30,013 nucleotides of DNA. Origin: JBBIND01 sp037444075. Lineage in GTDB: Bacteria; Acidobacteriota; Terriglobia; Bryobacterales; Bryobacteraceae. Shown here in pieces: positions 6,980 to 14,760 of the stretch. Position 1 is the stretch's first letter. The number at the start of each line of letters is the position of its first letter. The stretch spans positions 1-30,013 of the forward strand of contig JBBIND010000053.1 in the NCBI GenBank assembly GCA_037444075.1, given 5' to 3'. The notes under the pieces were generated by a model that did not search any database, was not told the origin of the DNA, and worked only from the letters and a program-made list of their open reading frames with translations. Both the position numbers and the translations under genes were made by a program.

Positions 6980-9113
6980 CTATAAATGGCCACCCATGGA
7001 TAAGCGCCGGCTCATTGGCAAGCCCATCAGCAGGCTGGATGGTGCGGAAAAAGCCAGCGGCCGCGCAAAGTACTCATCTGACCTGAACTTGCCCGGCATG
7101 CTGTTCGGTGCTTTGCTCACCTCGCCGCATGCCCACGCTCGCGTCCGCAGCATTGACACGAGCGAGGCCGAAAAGACGGCAGGCGTCAAAGCCGTACGTG
7201 TGATCGCCACTCCGGGAACTGAAATCCGCTGGGCGGGCGCGGAAGTCGCCGCTGTGGCGGCCACCAAGGAGGAGATCGCGAGGGACGCCGTCCGCAAGAT
7301 CAAAGTCGATTACGAAGTGCTGCCTCACGTTGTTCGTGAGGACAAACTGTCCGAGGTAGGCACGCGAGCCAAGCCGGCCGGCGAAACCGTCAGCGGGGAC
7401 CCGGACGCGGCGTTCAAGGAAGCTGACGTGGTGTCTGAAGGCGAGTACGGCATTCCCGTACTGGCGCACTGCTGCATGGAGCCCCACGGACAGGTGATTG
7501 CCTGGGATGGGAAGCAGATGACTTACTACCCCACCACCCAGGGCGTTTCCGCCATCGGTCCGGATCTGGCCAAGACGCTCGAAATCCCGGCCACATCGGT
7601 TCACGTGCAGCAGCAGCACATGGGCGGAGGATTCGGCAGCAAGTTTCAGTCGGATCTCTGGGGCGCCGAGTGCGCCCGCCTGTCGCGCGCGAGCGGCGGC
7701 AGCCCCGTCAAGCTGTTCCTGGACCGGGCGACGGACCTGGTGATTGCCGGTGTGCGTCCCTCGCTCTGGGGCAAAGTCAAGTTAGCCGCCAAGAAAGATG
7801 GAACCATCACCGCCTGGCAATCAGAAACCTGGTCCACCGGCGGTTTCGGGGGCGGAGGACTGAACGCCGACCTGTTTCCTTACGTCTACCGCGAGGTTCC
7901 CAACCGCCGCATTCAGCACACGGCCGTTTCGCTGAATGCCGCAAGCCAAAGAGCATGGCGGGCTCCCATGCATCCGCAGGTGTCCTTCATCACTGCCGTC
8001 GCCATGGAGGATATGGCGGCCAGCCTGAAGATGGACCCGCTGGAGTTGTTCTCGAAGAACGCCAACTACACGGCGCGTGCGGAAGTCTACCGGGCGCAAT
8101 TAAAGAAGGCCGCTGAGTTGGCCGGCTGGTCGAAGCTCTGGCACGCGCGCGGCGACTCCGGCAAGGGGCCCATCAAGCGCGGACTCGGGATCGGCATTTC
8201 CACTTGGGGCGGCGCGGGTCACGCCAGCCAGTGCCGTACTACCATCCACCCCGATGGGAGCGTGGTAGTGGAGTTGGGTACTCAGGACTTGGGCACCGGC
8301 ACCCGGACGGTCATCACTCAAGTGGCCGCTGAAAGCCTCGGCCTGCCGATAAACGCCATCAAACTGAACATCGGTGACAACAAGTACCCGCCTTCCAACC
8401 CATCCGGCGGCTCGACCACCGTGGGGGGAGTCTGTTCCTCCACGCGCAAGTCCGCCCTGAATGCGCTCGAGAAGCTGTTTGCAGCCGTCGCCCCAGCGCT
8501 CGGCGCTCCCGTGGATCAACTCGAGGCCGTGGACGGGAAGATCCAAGTGAAGGGCAACCCGGCCAAGAACATCGCCTGGAAAGCGGCCTGCCAGAAGCTC
8601 GGCATGCAGACGATCTCCGAGATGGGCGCTAATGACCCTCGCGCCACTCTGGGGTTGAACACAGGCGGAGTCGGCGGCATTCAGATCGCTGACGTCTCCG
8701 TGGACGTTGAGACAGGCGTCGTGAAACTGAACCGCATCGTCATCGTTCAGGATTGCGGCCTGATCGTCAACCCCAAGACCTCGGAAAGCCAGTGTTTTGG
8801 CGCGGCGACGATGGCTCTGTGCGGCGCGCTGATGGAGGAACGCGTGATGGACCGCGTGACAGGCCGCATGCTGAACACCGGCCTGGATTTCTACAAGCTG
8901 GCCGGCATCAGCGACATCGGCAACATCATCGTGCATCTGGACATCTCCCCGGAACACGATGCCAGAGGCATCATCGGTCTGGGTGAGCCGCCCGTGAATC
9001 CCACCATCGGGGCCATTTCAAACGCCGTCGCCAACGCCATCGGCGTCCGAGTCCCCACTGTTCCCATGACGCCGGACAGAGTTCTGGCCGCGCTGGAAAG
9101 GAGAAAAGCCTGA
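6972..9113 (+). CDS. Xanthine dehydrogenase-family molybdopterin-binding large subunit (PaoC/YagR-like)
   Basis: This is the catalytic subunit of the molybdenum hydroxylase, which oxidises an aldehyde or N-heterocycle using water. The N-terminal domain starts with the typical GKPISRLDGAEKASGRAKY block. QHMGGGFGSK and the later GTQDLGTGTRT segment are cofactor-contacting motifs of the family. The C-terminal GLGEPPVNPT holds Glu672, corresponding to the invariant catalytic glutamate. The length (713 aa) is close to PaoC (732). There is no signal peptide of its own, consistent with export together with the Tat-bearing small subunit. It overlaps the small subunit by 8 bases and its TGA overlaps the next ATG. 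The gene order small-large-FAD differs from E. coli pao (small-FAD-large). No dedicated chaperone (PaoD/XdhC type) is in the window. The substrate cannot be read from the sequence. Confidence 0.92.
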   Translation: MPDYKWPPMDKRRLIGKPISRLDGAEKASGRAKYSSDLNLPGMLFGALLTSPHAHARVRSIDTSEAEKTAGVKAVRVIATPGTEIRWAGAEVAAVAATKEEIARDAVRKIKVDYEVLPHVVREDKLSEVGTRAKPAGETVSGDPDAAFKEADVVSEGEYGIPVLAHCCMEPHGQVIAWDGKQMTYYPTTQGVSAIGPDLAKTLEIPATSVHVQQQHMGGGFGSKFQSDLWGAECARLSRASGGSPVKLFLDRATDLVIAGVRPSLWGKVKLAAKKDGTITAWQSETWSTGGFGGGGLNADLFPYVYREVPNRRIQHTAVSLNAASQRAWRAPMHPQVSFITAVAMEDMAASLKMDPLELFSKNANYTARAEVYRAQLKKAAELAGWSKLWHARGDSGKGPIKRGLGIGISTWGGAGHASQCRTTIHPDGSVVVELGTQDLGTGTRTVITQVAAESLGLPINAIKLNIGDNKYPPSNPSGGSTTVGGVCSSTRKSALNALEKLFAAVAPALGAPVDQLEAVDGKIQVKGNPAKNIAWKAACQKLGMQTISEMGANDPRATLGLNTGGVGGIQIADVSVDVETGVVKLNRIVIVQDCGLIVNPKTSESQCFGAATMALCGALMEERVMDRVTGRMLNTGLDFYKLAGISDIGNIIVHLDISPEHDARGIIGLGEPPVNPTIGAISNAVANAIGVRVPTVPMTPDRVLAALERRKA

Positions 9114-10093
9114 TGCAACCCTTTGAATACGCCAGTCCAAAGACTCTTCAGGAAGCTCTTGGCCTGCTGGCCGCCCGACCGGGCGAAGTGGAAGTACTGG
9201 CAGGCGGGACTGACCTGCTGAATCTCATGAAGGAGTTCCTGGCCACTCCCAAGCGCGTTGTCAATATCAAGGACATCAAGGAGTTGGGCGGGATTCAGAA
9301 GACTACCGCCGGACTTCGCCTGGGCGCCACGGTCACTCTGGACGAACTGCTTTCGAACGCCGCGGTTCGTTCGGAATATCCGGCCTTGGCGGCCGCCGCG
9401 CGAGGGGTCAACAGCCAGCAGATGCGCAACATGGGCACTGTGGGAGGTGATCTCTGCCAGCGTCCTTACTGCTGGTATTTCCGCAACGGTTTCGGTTTGC
9501 TGGCAATGAAGGACGGCAAGAGCCTCGTGCCGGATGGTGAGAATCGGTACCACGCCATCTTCGGAGGTGGTCCGGCCTACTTCGTCAGCGCTTCCAGCCT
9601 CGGGCCGGCCCTGATAGCACTGGGCGCCAAAGTGAAGCTGGCGTCCTCGAGCGGCAACCGCGAGTTGCCGGTCGAGCAGTTCTTCTTGGCCCCGCGCACT
9701 GCGCAGGACCGAGAGGTTGCTTTGCGCCCTGGCGAGATCCTCACCGAAATCGTCATTCCCCCGGCGGCAGGCGTCCGAAACGCCACCTATGAAGTACGGC
9801 AAAAGGAAGCCCTCGATTATGCCTTGGCCACAGCGTCGGTGGCTCTGCGCATGAAGGGCAGCGCCGTCGAAAGCGCGCAGGTGGTGTTGGGTCAGGTCGC
9901 TCCCACGCCGTGGGTGGCTTCCGGTGCAGCGCAGGCTGTGGCCGGCAAGACCATCACCGAGCAGGTGGCCGAGCAAGCCGGGCAAGCCGCCGTAGCCGGT
10001 GCCAAGCCACTCTCCGGAAACGCTTACAAGGTCCAACTGGCGCGCGTCGCCGTGAAACGGGCGCTTCTCGAAGCAGCCCGTGGAAAGGCTTAA
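9113..10093 (+). CDS. Xanthine dehydrogenase-family FAD-binding subunit (PaoB/YagS-like)
   Basis: This is the FAD subunit (326 aa) that takes electrons from the 2Fe-2S subunit. It has the VAO/PCMH-type FAD motifs AGGTDLLNLMKE and NMGTVGGDLCQ, followed by a CO-dehydrogenase-flavoprotein C-terminal domain. After NMGTVGGDLCQRPYCWYFRN it resembles PaoB, in which a loop carries four Cys for an extra 4Fe-4S cluster. Here only two Cys exist in the whole protein, both in CQRPYC, so that cluster is probably absent. The start ATG overlaps the TGA of the large subunit by one base, indicating coupled translation. The next small gene begins 3 bases after its stop. Confidence 0.9.
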   Translation: MQPFEYASPKTLQEALGLLAARPGEVEVLAGGTDLLNLMKEFLATPKRVVNIKDIKELGGIQKTTAGLRLGATVTLDELLSNAAVRSEYPALAAAARGVNSQQMRNMGTVGGDLCQRPYCWYFRNGFGLLAMKDGKSLVPDGENRYHAIFGGGPAYFVSASSLGPALIALGAKVKLASSSGNRELPVEQFFLAPRTAQDREVALRPGEILTEIVIPPAAGVRNATYEVRQKEALDYALATASVALRMKGSAVESAQVVLGQVAPTPWVASGAAQAVAGKTITEQVAEQAGQAAVAGAKPLSGNAYKVQLARVAVKRALLEAARGKA

Positions 10094-10096
10094 GCC

Positions 10097-10315
10097 ATGA
10101 AGCTACCTGTCAAAGACCATCGCTTTGACCCTGACCGTTGCGCTCTGATCCGCTGGAAGAGCATGTACATCGACACTGAGTGGGATCCTACCGTCCCCCA
10201 CAGTGGCGACCGCGCCTTCTGGTGCCAGAACACCCAGAAGTGCATTGGCCCGGACGGCAATCTCGTTGACGACTATGAGTGCAACGAGACCCGCCCCTGC
10301 TTCAAGACGCTGTAA
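10097..10315 (+). CDS. Small cysteine-containing protein of unknown function, end of molybdenum hydroxylase operon
   Basis: This 72-residue protein has five cysteines (15, 43, 49, 62, 68), several Trp/Asp residues and no signal peptide or membrane segment. The last four Cys form two pairs, each spaced by five residues (FWCQNTQKC and YECNETRPC), which could bind metal or form disulfides. It begins 3 bases after the FAD-subunit stop, with GGAAAGG at 10082-10088 as ribosome-binding site, and it sits before a strong terminator. It therefore belongs to the same transcript. I do not recognise the family. A role as an accessory or electron-transfer partner of the hydroxylase is only suggested by its position. 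Confidence 0.75.
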   Translation: MKLPVKDHRFDPDRCALIRWKSMYIDTEWDPTVPHSGDRAFWCQNTQKCIGPDGNLVDDYECNETRPCFKTL

Positions 10316-10330
10316 TTTCGTTCAAGGATG

Positions 10331-10372
10331 GCCCGGATTCAGGCGGTATTCCGCCGGGATCCGGGCTTTTTT
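10331..10372 (+). terminator. Rho-independent terminator of the molybdenum hydroxylase operon
   Basis: A perfect 8-bp stem (GCCCGGAT at 10331-10338 with ATCCGGGC at 10359-10366) stacks on an inner 5-bp stem (GGCGG 10342-10346, CCGCC 10351-10355) with a TATT loop. Six T residues follow at 10367-10372. It begins 15 bases after the stop of the 72-residue protein. Confidence 0.9.
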
Positions 10373-10662
10373 GTCTTGATGGCGCGCGGCGCAAGCCCGC
10401 TATGTGTGCCTCCGCGCAGGCGCGCTCAACGGCGGAGCGTCCCGCTCGCTCGTGATGGTACGAATCCGGCGACTATGGCGCTGCGGGCGCGTAGCTGAGT
10501 TCGGGCAGATACCTCACCACCGTGTAGCTCACCGATTCCACTATCGGAGTTTCTTTGCATATCCCCTCACTTGTCTCTGCCCGAATGTCCATTGATCGCA
10601 CTCGAAAACTGAACCCTGAGCAGCGAAGGGGCTGCCCACCATGCCTCTGGGACTGAGAATGT
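10373..10662. other. Intergenic region with a possible gene remnant (10473-10592, minus strand)
   Basis: No full gene is visible in these 290 bases. On the minus strand a 39-codon frame runs from ATG at 10592 to TAG at 10473. It contains YTVVRYLPEL, which resembles the start of DUF3037 proteins (consensus like Y-VVRYVPD). The rest of such a protein is missing, so a decayed fragment is one explanation and chance similarity is another. Confidence 0.25.
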
Positions 10663-12903
10663 GTGACCGGATACCCCTTTGGAAGTACTACGGAATTGTC
10701 ACCACTGCCCTACAATGAGTGTTTGCCGGAACTGCTGCTGAGCTTGATTGGAGCGGCCCTCACTTTGGCCGCCGCTTGGGCTGCCGGCCGCTTTCTCTTG
10801 CGGCATCTGCCCGTGCCCCCTGTCCTTTTTCTCGCAGCCGGCGCGCCACTGCTTAGTCTCGCCATCTTTGGGTTGTTGGTGTTCTCGGCCGCAAGCGCGC
10901 CCGCCTTTCTGACTCTGCTGGCGGCCATGCTGGCGCTGCTTTTCTTCCCCCGGCGCGTTGAGCCCGTTCTGGAGGCAGAGCCGCGTGACCGCGGGGCGCG
11001 ACTGCTCGCCGGCTGTATTCTTGGGCCCTACGGCGTTCTTTACATTGTTAATGCGCTCGCGCCCGAGATCCAGCCCGATGCGTACAACTACCATCTGGGA
11101 CTCGTCTCCGCGTGGCTTCGGGAGCCGTCTGCCTTCACGTCTCGCGTAGGATTCTACGACGTCCTGCCGCTCGGTCTGCAAACGGTGTTTGCGGCCGCAT
11201 TCAGTCTAGGTAAACATACGGCCGCCAAACTGGTTCACCTGGCGCTGCTGGCCGCTACGGTGCCCCTGTTGTTCTCGCTTGGACGCAGGCTCCGGCTGAA
11301 GGACTACGTTCCTGCCGCCGCTTCCGTGCTCTACGTCTGCTCGCCCGTGGCAGGCATCAGCGGCACTGCCAGCTATACCGATGCAGCGCTGGTGTTCTTC
11401 ATGCTGGCCGCCCTCTGGCTGCTGCTCGCCTGGCACGGACAGGACGATGACCGTTATCTGCTGCCAGCCGGCTTGGTCATGGGCTTCTGTTACGCGCTCA
11501 AAATAAGCGCCCTGGTGCTGGCTCCTGTGGCGCTCGTGTGGGTGCTCAGCCGCCGCCGTGCGCGTGCATCTCTGCTCTTTGCGGCGGGCCTTGTTTTGGC
11601 CATCGCTCCGTGGATGATCAGGGCTGCCGCGCTCACAGGAAATCCGTTGGCGCCTCTTTACAATGGGCTGTTCCCCAATCCTCATTTCTATGAGTCCACG
11701 GAGAAGCAGCTGGCTCAAATGCTGCGCAACTACGGGGGCGTGCAAGCTTTCGAGGTGCCGGCGGAACTCACGCTGAAGGGCCGGCGGCTCCAAGGGTTGA
11801 TCGGGCCGGTTTTTCTGCTCACTCCGCTCGCCTTGCTGGTGTTACGCCGGCGTGCCGGACGACTGCTGCTGGCTGCGGCCGCCATCGCGGCGATTCCCTG
11901 GTTTTTCAACCTGGGCGCGCGCTTCCTGATGCCCGCCCTGGCGTTGCTATCGGTCGCCCTGGCATTGTCGCTTCCCCGGCGCCTGGCGCTGCTCCTGGCC
12001 GGCATTCAGGCTGTCGCCTGCTGGCCGCAAGTGGTGGATTTATATGCGGATCGAGACGCCTGGCGTCTGCGCGGTATGCCCTGGAGAGCGGCGCTCCGCC
12101 TCGAGCCGGAACCGGACTACCTGCGGCGCGTGTTGCCCGCCTACCGCGTTTCAGAAATGGTGGAGCGGCACGCGCGCCCCGGGGACCGTGTGCTGGATTT
12201 GGCCACCTCCTCCGCCGCTGCTTACCACCGCGCGGAGAGCCTGACGCCGTGGCATTCAGCGGAAGCGGAACGCCTCTCGGATGCCCTGAAGTTGGCATCT
12301 CCGCTGGAGCGTGGCATCTTGTTCCAGGCCAGGGAACAATGGAGCAACCAGATACTGATGGGGTTGCGCGTCCGCACCAGGACCACTGCTGAGCGGGAGT
12401 GGAGCGCCCTGGAGATCGAGGTCCTCGGAGAAGAAGGAGAAGAAGTCCGGCCGGACCGCCGCTGGATTCTGGACGCCTGGCCGAATCCTTGGGAAACCCC
12501 TGCACTGTTCGACCGCAACCTGTCCACTCGTTGGACCACCCGCCAGCCTGTGCGTACAGGCATGCACGTGGATGTGTATTTCCAGCGCCCCATCCTGACC
12601 ACGGGCGTCAGATTGGTGCTTCCCTGGTGGGACAAGGAAACCAGCCTGGAACTGTATGGCTTGCCGCCCGGGCAGCCGTGGACGCTTTTGAGCGCCGCTT
12701 TGGAGATCAAGTCTCATGCGCCCGTCAATCTCCGAACCAGCGCCACGCAAAGCCTGCGGCGACAGCGGATACGCTACATCCTTACGCCCGTCGGATACGA
12801 AGGCATCGGTCTGCTCGGGCGGACGCTGGTTGACAATCCCGGAGATTGGGGAGTCGAGGTGCTCGAGCACGCGGGAGATGTGTATATGCTCGCCATTCGC
12901 TGA
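10663..12903 (+). CDS. GT-C (GT39/ArnT-like) membrane glycosyltransferase with discoidin-like C-terminal domain
   Basis: This is a polytopic membrane protein (746 aa) with about ten or more hydrophobic helices in the first 450 residues. The first helix is followed by loops of the kind seen in dolichyl/undecaprenyl-phosphate-sugar glycosyltransferases. EIQPDAYNYHLG places Asp139 in the first large outer loop, where GT-C enzymes carry the catalytic acidic residue. After about residue 600 the chain changes to a soluble region (ILDAWPNPWE, FDRNLSTRWTT, TGVRLVLPWW) resembling an F5/8 type C (discoidin) carbohydrate-binding fold. A periplasmic sugar-transfer role on a lipid-linked donor is inferred. 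The start is uncertain: GTG at 10663 has a weak ribosome site, and TTG at 10723, just before the first helix, is possible. The gene stands alone and converges on the next gene. Confidence 0.7.
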   Translation: MTGYPFGSTTELSPLPYNECLPELLLSLIGAALTLAAAWAAGRFLLRHLPVPPVLFLAAGAPLLSLAIFGLLVFSAASAPAFLTLLAAMLALLFFPRRVEPVLEAEPRDRGARLLAGCILGPYGVLYIVNALAPEIQPDAYNYHLGLVSAWLREPSAFTSRVGFYDVLPLGLQTVFAAAFSLGKHTAAKLVHLALLAATVPLLFSLGRRLRLKDYVPAAASVLYVCSPVAGISGTASYTDAALVFFMLAALWLLLAWHGQDDDRYLLPAGLVMGFCYALKISALVLAPVALVWVLSRRRARASLLFAAGLVLAIAPWMIRAAALTGNPLAPLYNGLFPNPHFYESTEKQLAQMLRNYGGVQAFEVPAELTLKGRRLQGLIGPVFLLTPLALLVLRRRAGRLLLAAAAIAAIPWFFNLGARFLMPALALLSVALALSLPRRLALLLAGIQAVACWPQVVDLYADRDAWRLRGMPWRAALRLEPEPDYLRRVLPAYRVSEMVERHARPGDRVLDLATSSAAAYHRAESLTPWHSAEAERLSDALKLASPLERGILFQAREQWSNQILMGLRVRTRTTAEREWSALEIEVLGEEGEEVRPDRRWILDAWPNPWETPALFDRNLSTRWTTRQPVRTGMHVDVYFQRPILTTGVRLVLPWWDKETSLELYGLPPGQPWTLLSAALEIKSHAPVNLRTSATQSLRRQRIRYILTPVGYEGIGLLGRTLVDNPGDWGVEVLEHAGDVYMLAIR

Positions 12904-12947
12904 GCCCCCCATTCTTGAACACTTGCTGCGCCGGGGTTCGTTCGCAA

Positions 12948-14117
12948 TCAACTTAACTGCCCGTACTTGAGAGCGGCGTCGCGAAACCGGACGAGGTTCT
13001 CCCACGGTGCCGGAGCCGGTGTGCTGCAACTCGAGGCAAAGATGAAGCGCAGCTTGTCGCCCATGGAAGCGAACAAGTCCCGGGTGTAGCGGTCAATCAC
13101 GGCGGAGGCATTCTCGCGGCTTTCCAAACGAGGCGTATCCATGCCGCCGTTGACAGTGAAAGATTCGTAGCCGGTGAGTTGCCTGGCTTGCCCCAATTCG
13201 ACGTTGCCAAGCGGCGGCGGAGTCAGCCCCTCCAGGCAATCCACCCGGCATGCACCCACCAGCGGCAACAGCGCCCGGTTCCGTCCGCAGGAATGCACGG
13301 CGAAGATCTTGTTCCTCGAATGAACGATTTCCGCGGCGCTGCGGTAGAAATCCGCGCAGTAGTCCTTGAAGAAATAGGGCGGGTGGAAATCGGAATCCAG
13401 ATTGTCCAGAGTGATGAAGACCTCCGTTTCCGGCACTTCGACCGCGCGCCTCAGCAAAGCCAGCGCTTTTTCCGCGTGAATACGCGCGAGCACCTGCATT
13501 TCCCGGGGATGGTCCGCCAGAAAGAGACTGGCGTTTGGGGGTCCTGCCAGCCAGTGGAAAGTTTTGAGCGGCGATTGCGTCAGGTGCACCATCACCACGC
13601 CGTCTTCGCCGGCGCGACGGCGCCACTGCCGGAACAGATCTTCATCAAAGATGTAATCCCGTGACTCTAACAGGTAGCGGACTGCCGCGTACTCGCTCCA
13701 GTCCTTCCACCAGTACTCAGCCTCGAAATCAGCTCCTGCTTCTGCGCTCCACTGCCAGGTGTGCGTCAGCGTGCCGTGAGGAGAACGGAACGTCCTGCGG
13801 CGAATGCTCTTGCCCGGAGGATAAGTGCTGAACGCTGTGACCACCGGTTCGTCGTGCGAGCCTGCGCCCTCGAAGCGTTCGTCGTATTCTCCTGCGCTGT
13901 AGACCTCGCGCGTGGCAGCCTGCGTATCCCAGCGGGCGAGGATATCCGCGCCCAAGCGTCTCAGCAGGTCGAACGGATGCTGCAGGTCAGCCACCTCCCG
14001 AGGCAGACGACGCTTGGCTTTGCGGCTGTAGAACCAGTAGTACAGGTTCGGGCAGAAAGGCACCCGGTCCGGGGGCTCCCCACGGAAAGCGGCCAGAATG
14101 CGCTGTTTCCCTGTCAT
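12948..14117 (-). CDS. Uroporphyrinogen decarboxylase-family protein (MtaA/CmuA-type methyltransferase-like)
   Basis: This 389-residue protein starts with the family signature MTGKQRILAAFRGEPPDRVP and has a TIM-barrel layout. HSCG at residues 275-278 followed by Cys290 and Cys294 matches the His-X-Cys...Cys zinc site of MtaA/CmuA corrinoid methyltransferases rather than a HemE decarboxylase. NGGMDTP near residue 323 is also typical. Such proteins in Acidobacteria and Planctomycetes are numerous and mostly uncharacterised. No corrinoid protein gene is adjacent. The start ATG at 14117 is preceded by a divergent intergenic region shared with the ferredoxin gene. Family membership is strong; the methyl donor and acceptor are unknown. 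Confidence 0.82.
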   Translation of the reverse strand: MTGKQRILAAFRGEPPDRVPFCPNLYYWFYSRKAKRRLPREVADLQHPFDLLRRLGADILARWDTQAATREVYSAGEYDERFEGAGSHDEPVVTAFSTYPPGKSIRRRTFRSPHGTLTHTWQWSAEAGADFEAEYWWKDWSEYAAVRYLLESRDYIFDEDLFRQWRRRAGEDGVVMVHLTQSPLKTFHWLAGPPNASLFLADHPREMQVLARIHAEKALALLRRAVEVPETEVFITLDNLDSDFHPPYFFKDYCADFYRSAAEIVHSRNKIFAVHSCGRNRALLPLVGACRVDCLEGLTPPPLGNVELGQARQLTGYESFTVNGGMDTPRLESRENASAVIDRYTRDLFASMGDKLRFIFASSCSTPAPAPWENLVRFRDAALKYGQLS

Positions 14118-14188
14118 TTCCTAATGATAGATGGGCGGAAAGACGCAGTCCTGAGCCTTGACGCCTCCTCAGAGTTCCGGATTTGGGC

Positions 14189-14214
14189 GGAATCACCCAA
14201 TTGGGCGATATTCC
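14189..14214. promoter_or_regulatory. Nested palindrome in the divergent promoter region
   Basis: A perfect 10-base palindrome CCCAATTGGG (14196-14205) is flanked by GGAAT (14189-14193) and ATTCC (14210-14214). It lies between the URO-D-family gene and the ferredoxin gene, where an operator would be expected. No regulator is identified. Confidence 0.35.
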
Positions 14215-14315
14215 GGCACACATGGGTTGGCGACCGCCCGGGTTCGTAGGCCGTTCTCGCTCATGTTCAAAGGGTTATCTGCCGGTCCAAGCCAGCCAAA
14301 GTATGGCAGTTGAAT

Positions 14316-14324
14316 TGCTATACT
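14316..14324 (+). promoter_or_regulatory. Possible extended -10 promoter of the ferredoxin gene
   Basis: TGCTATACT matches an extended -10 element (TGnTATAAT) with one mismatch. No -35 box is seen at the expected distance. Transcription would begin about 6 bases before the ATG at 14337, giving an almost leaderless message. This would fit the weak ribosome-binding site. Confidence 0.35.
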
Positions 14325-14336
14325 TGGGATTGAATT

Positions 14337-14591
14337 ATGGCTTACATCATCACTGATGCTTGCGAAAAGGACAACCTCTGCATCGATGCCTGTCCGGTAG
14401 ATTGTATTCACCCGAAAGAGGATGAGGCTGGTTTTGCCGAGGCGACCCAGTTGTTCATTCACCCGGTGGAGTGCATCGACTGCGGCGCTTGCGTCCCGGT
14501 TTGCCCGACGAACGCGATCTTCATTGTCGACGAAGTGCCGGCTGACAAGACGGAGTTCGTCGCGCTGAACGCCTCTTACTTCGGGTTGTAG
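14337..14591 (+). CDS. Ferredoxin, seven-iron (3Fe-4S/4Fe-4S) type
   Basis: This is an 84-residue soluble electron carrier. The second motif is a complete CIDCGACVPVCP (Cys46, 49, 52, 56). The first region has Cys9, Cys15, Cys19 followed by PVDC23. Alignment by eye with Azotobacter-type 7Fe ferredoxins (FdxA), which have CPVDC at the same place, suggests one 3Fe-4S and one 4Fe-4S cluster. The gap between the first two cysteines is five residues here, against seven in FdxA. It is monocistronic and divergent from the URO-D-family gene. It could serve the NfnA-like reductase and activase at the left end of the window, which need ferredoxin, but that link is only inferred. Confidence 0.9.
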   Translation: MAYIITDACEKDNLCIDACPVDCIHPKEDEAGFAEATQLFIHPVECIDCGACVPVCPTNAIFIVDEVPADKTEFVALNASYFGL

Positions 14592-14760
14592 GCCGTAGGT
14601 TCCGCTCCACTCACGCCCCAAGGCGTCCCGCGAAGCGGTCCAGCCGGAAAGTCTATGGACCCGGTGTGCCGCCAAGTAGCCTTGCAGCGCCCGTAATCTT
14701 GCGGCTCCTGATAAACACTTGACCGCTGCGCGCTCAATTGGCTGAGCCCGCCGGCCTGAA

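Noticed and set aside
10404..10595. 63-codon plus-strand frame in the gap after the terminator
   Set aside because: No ribosome site, atypical composition and no motif; probably chance.
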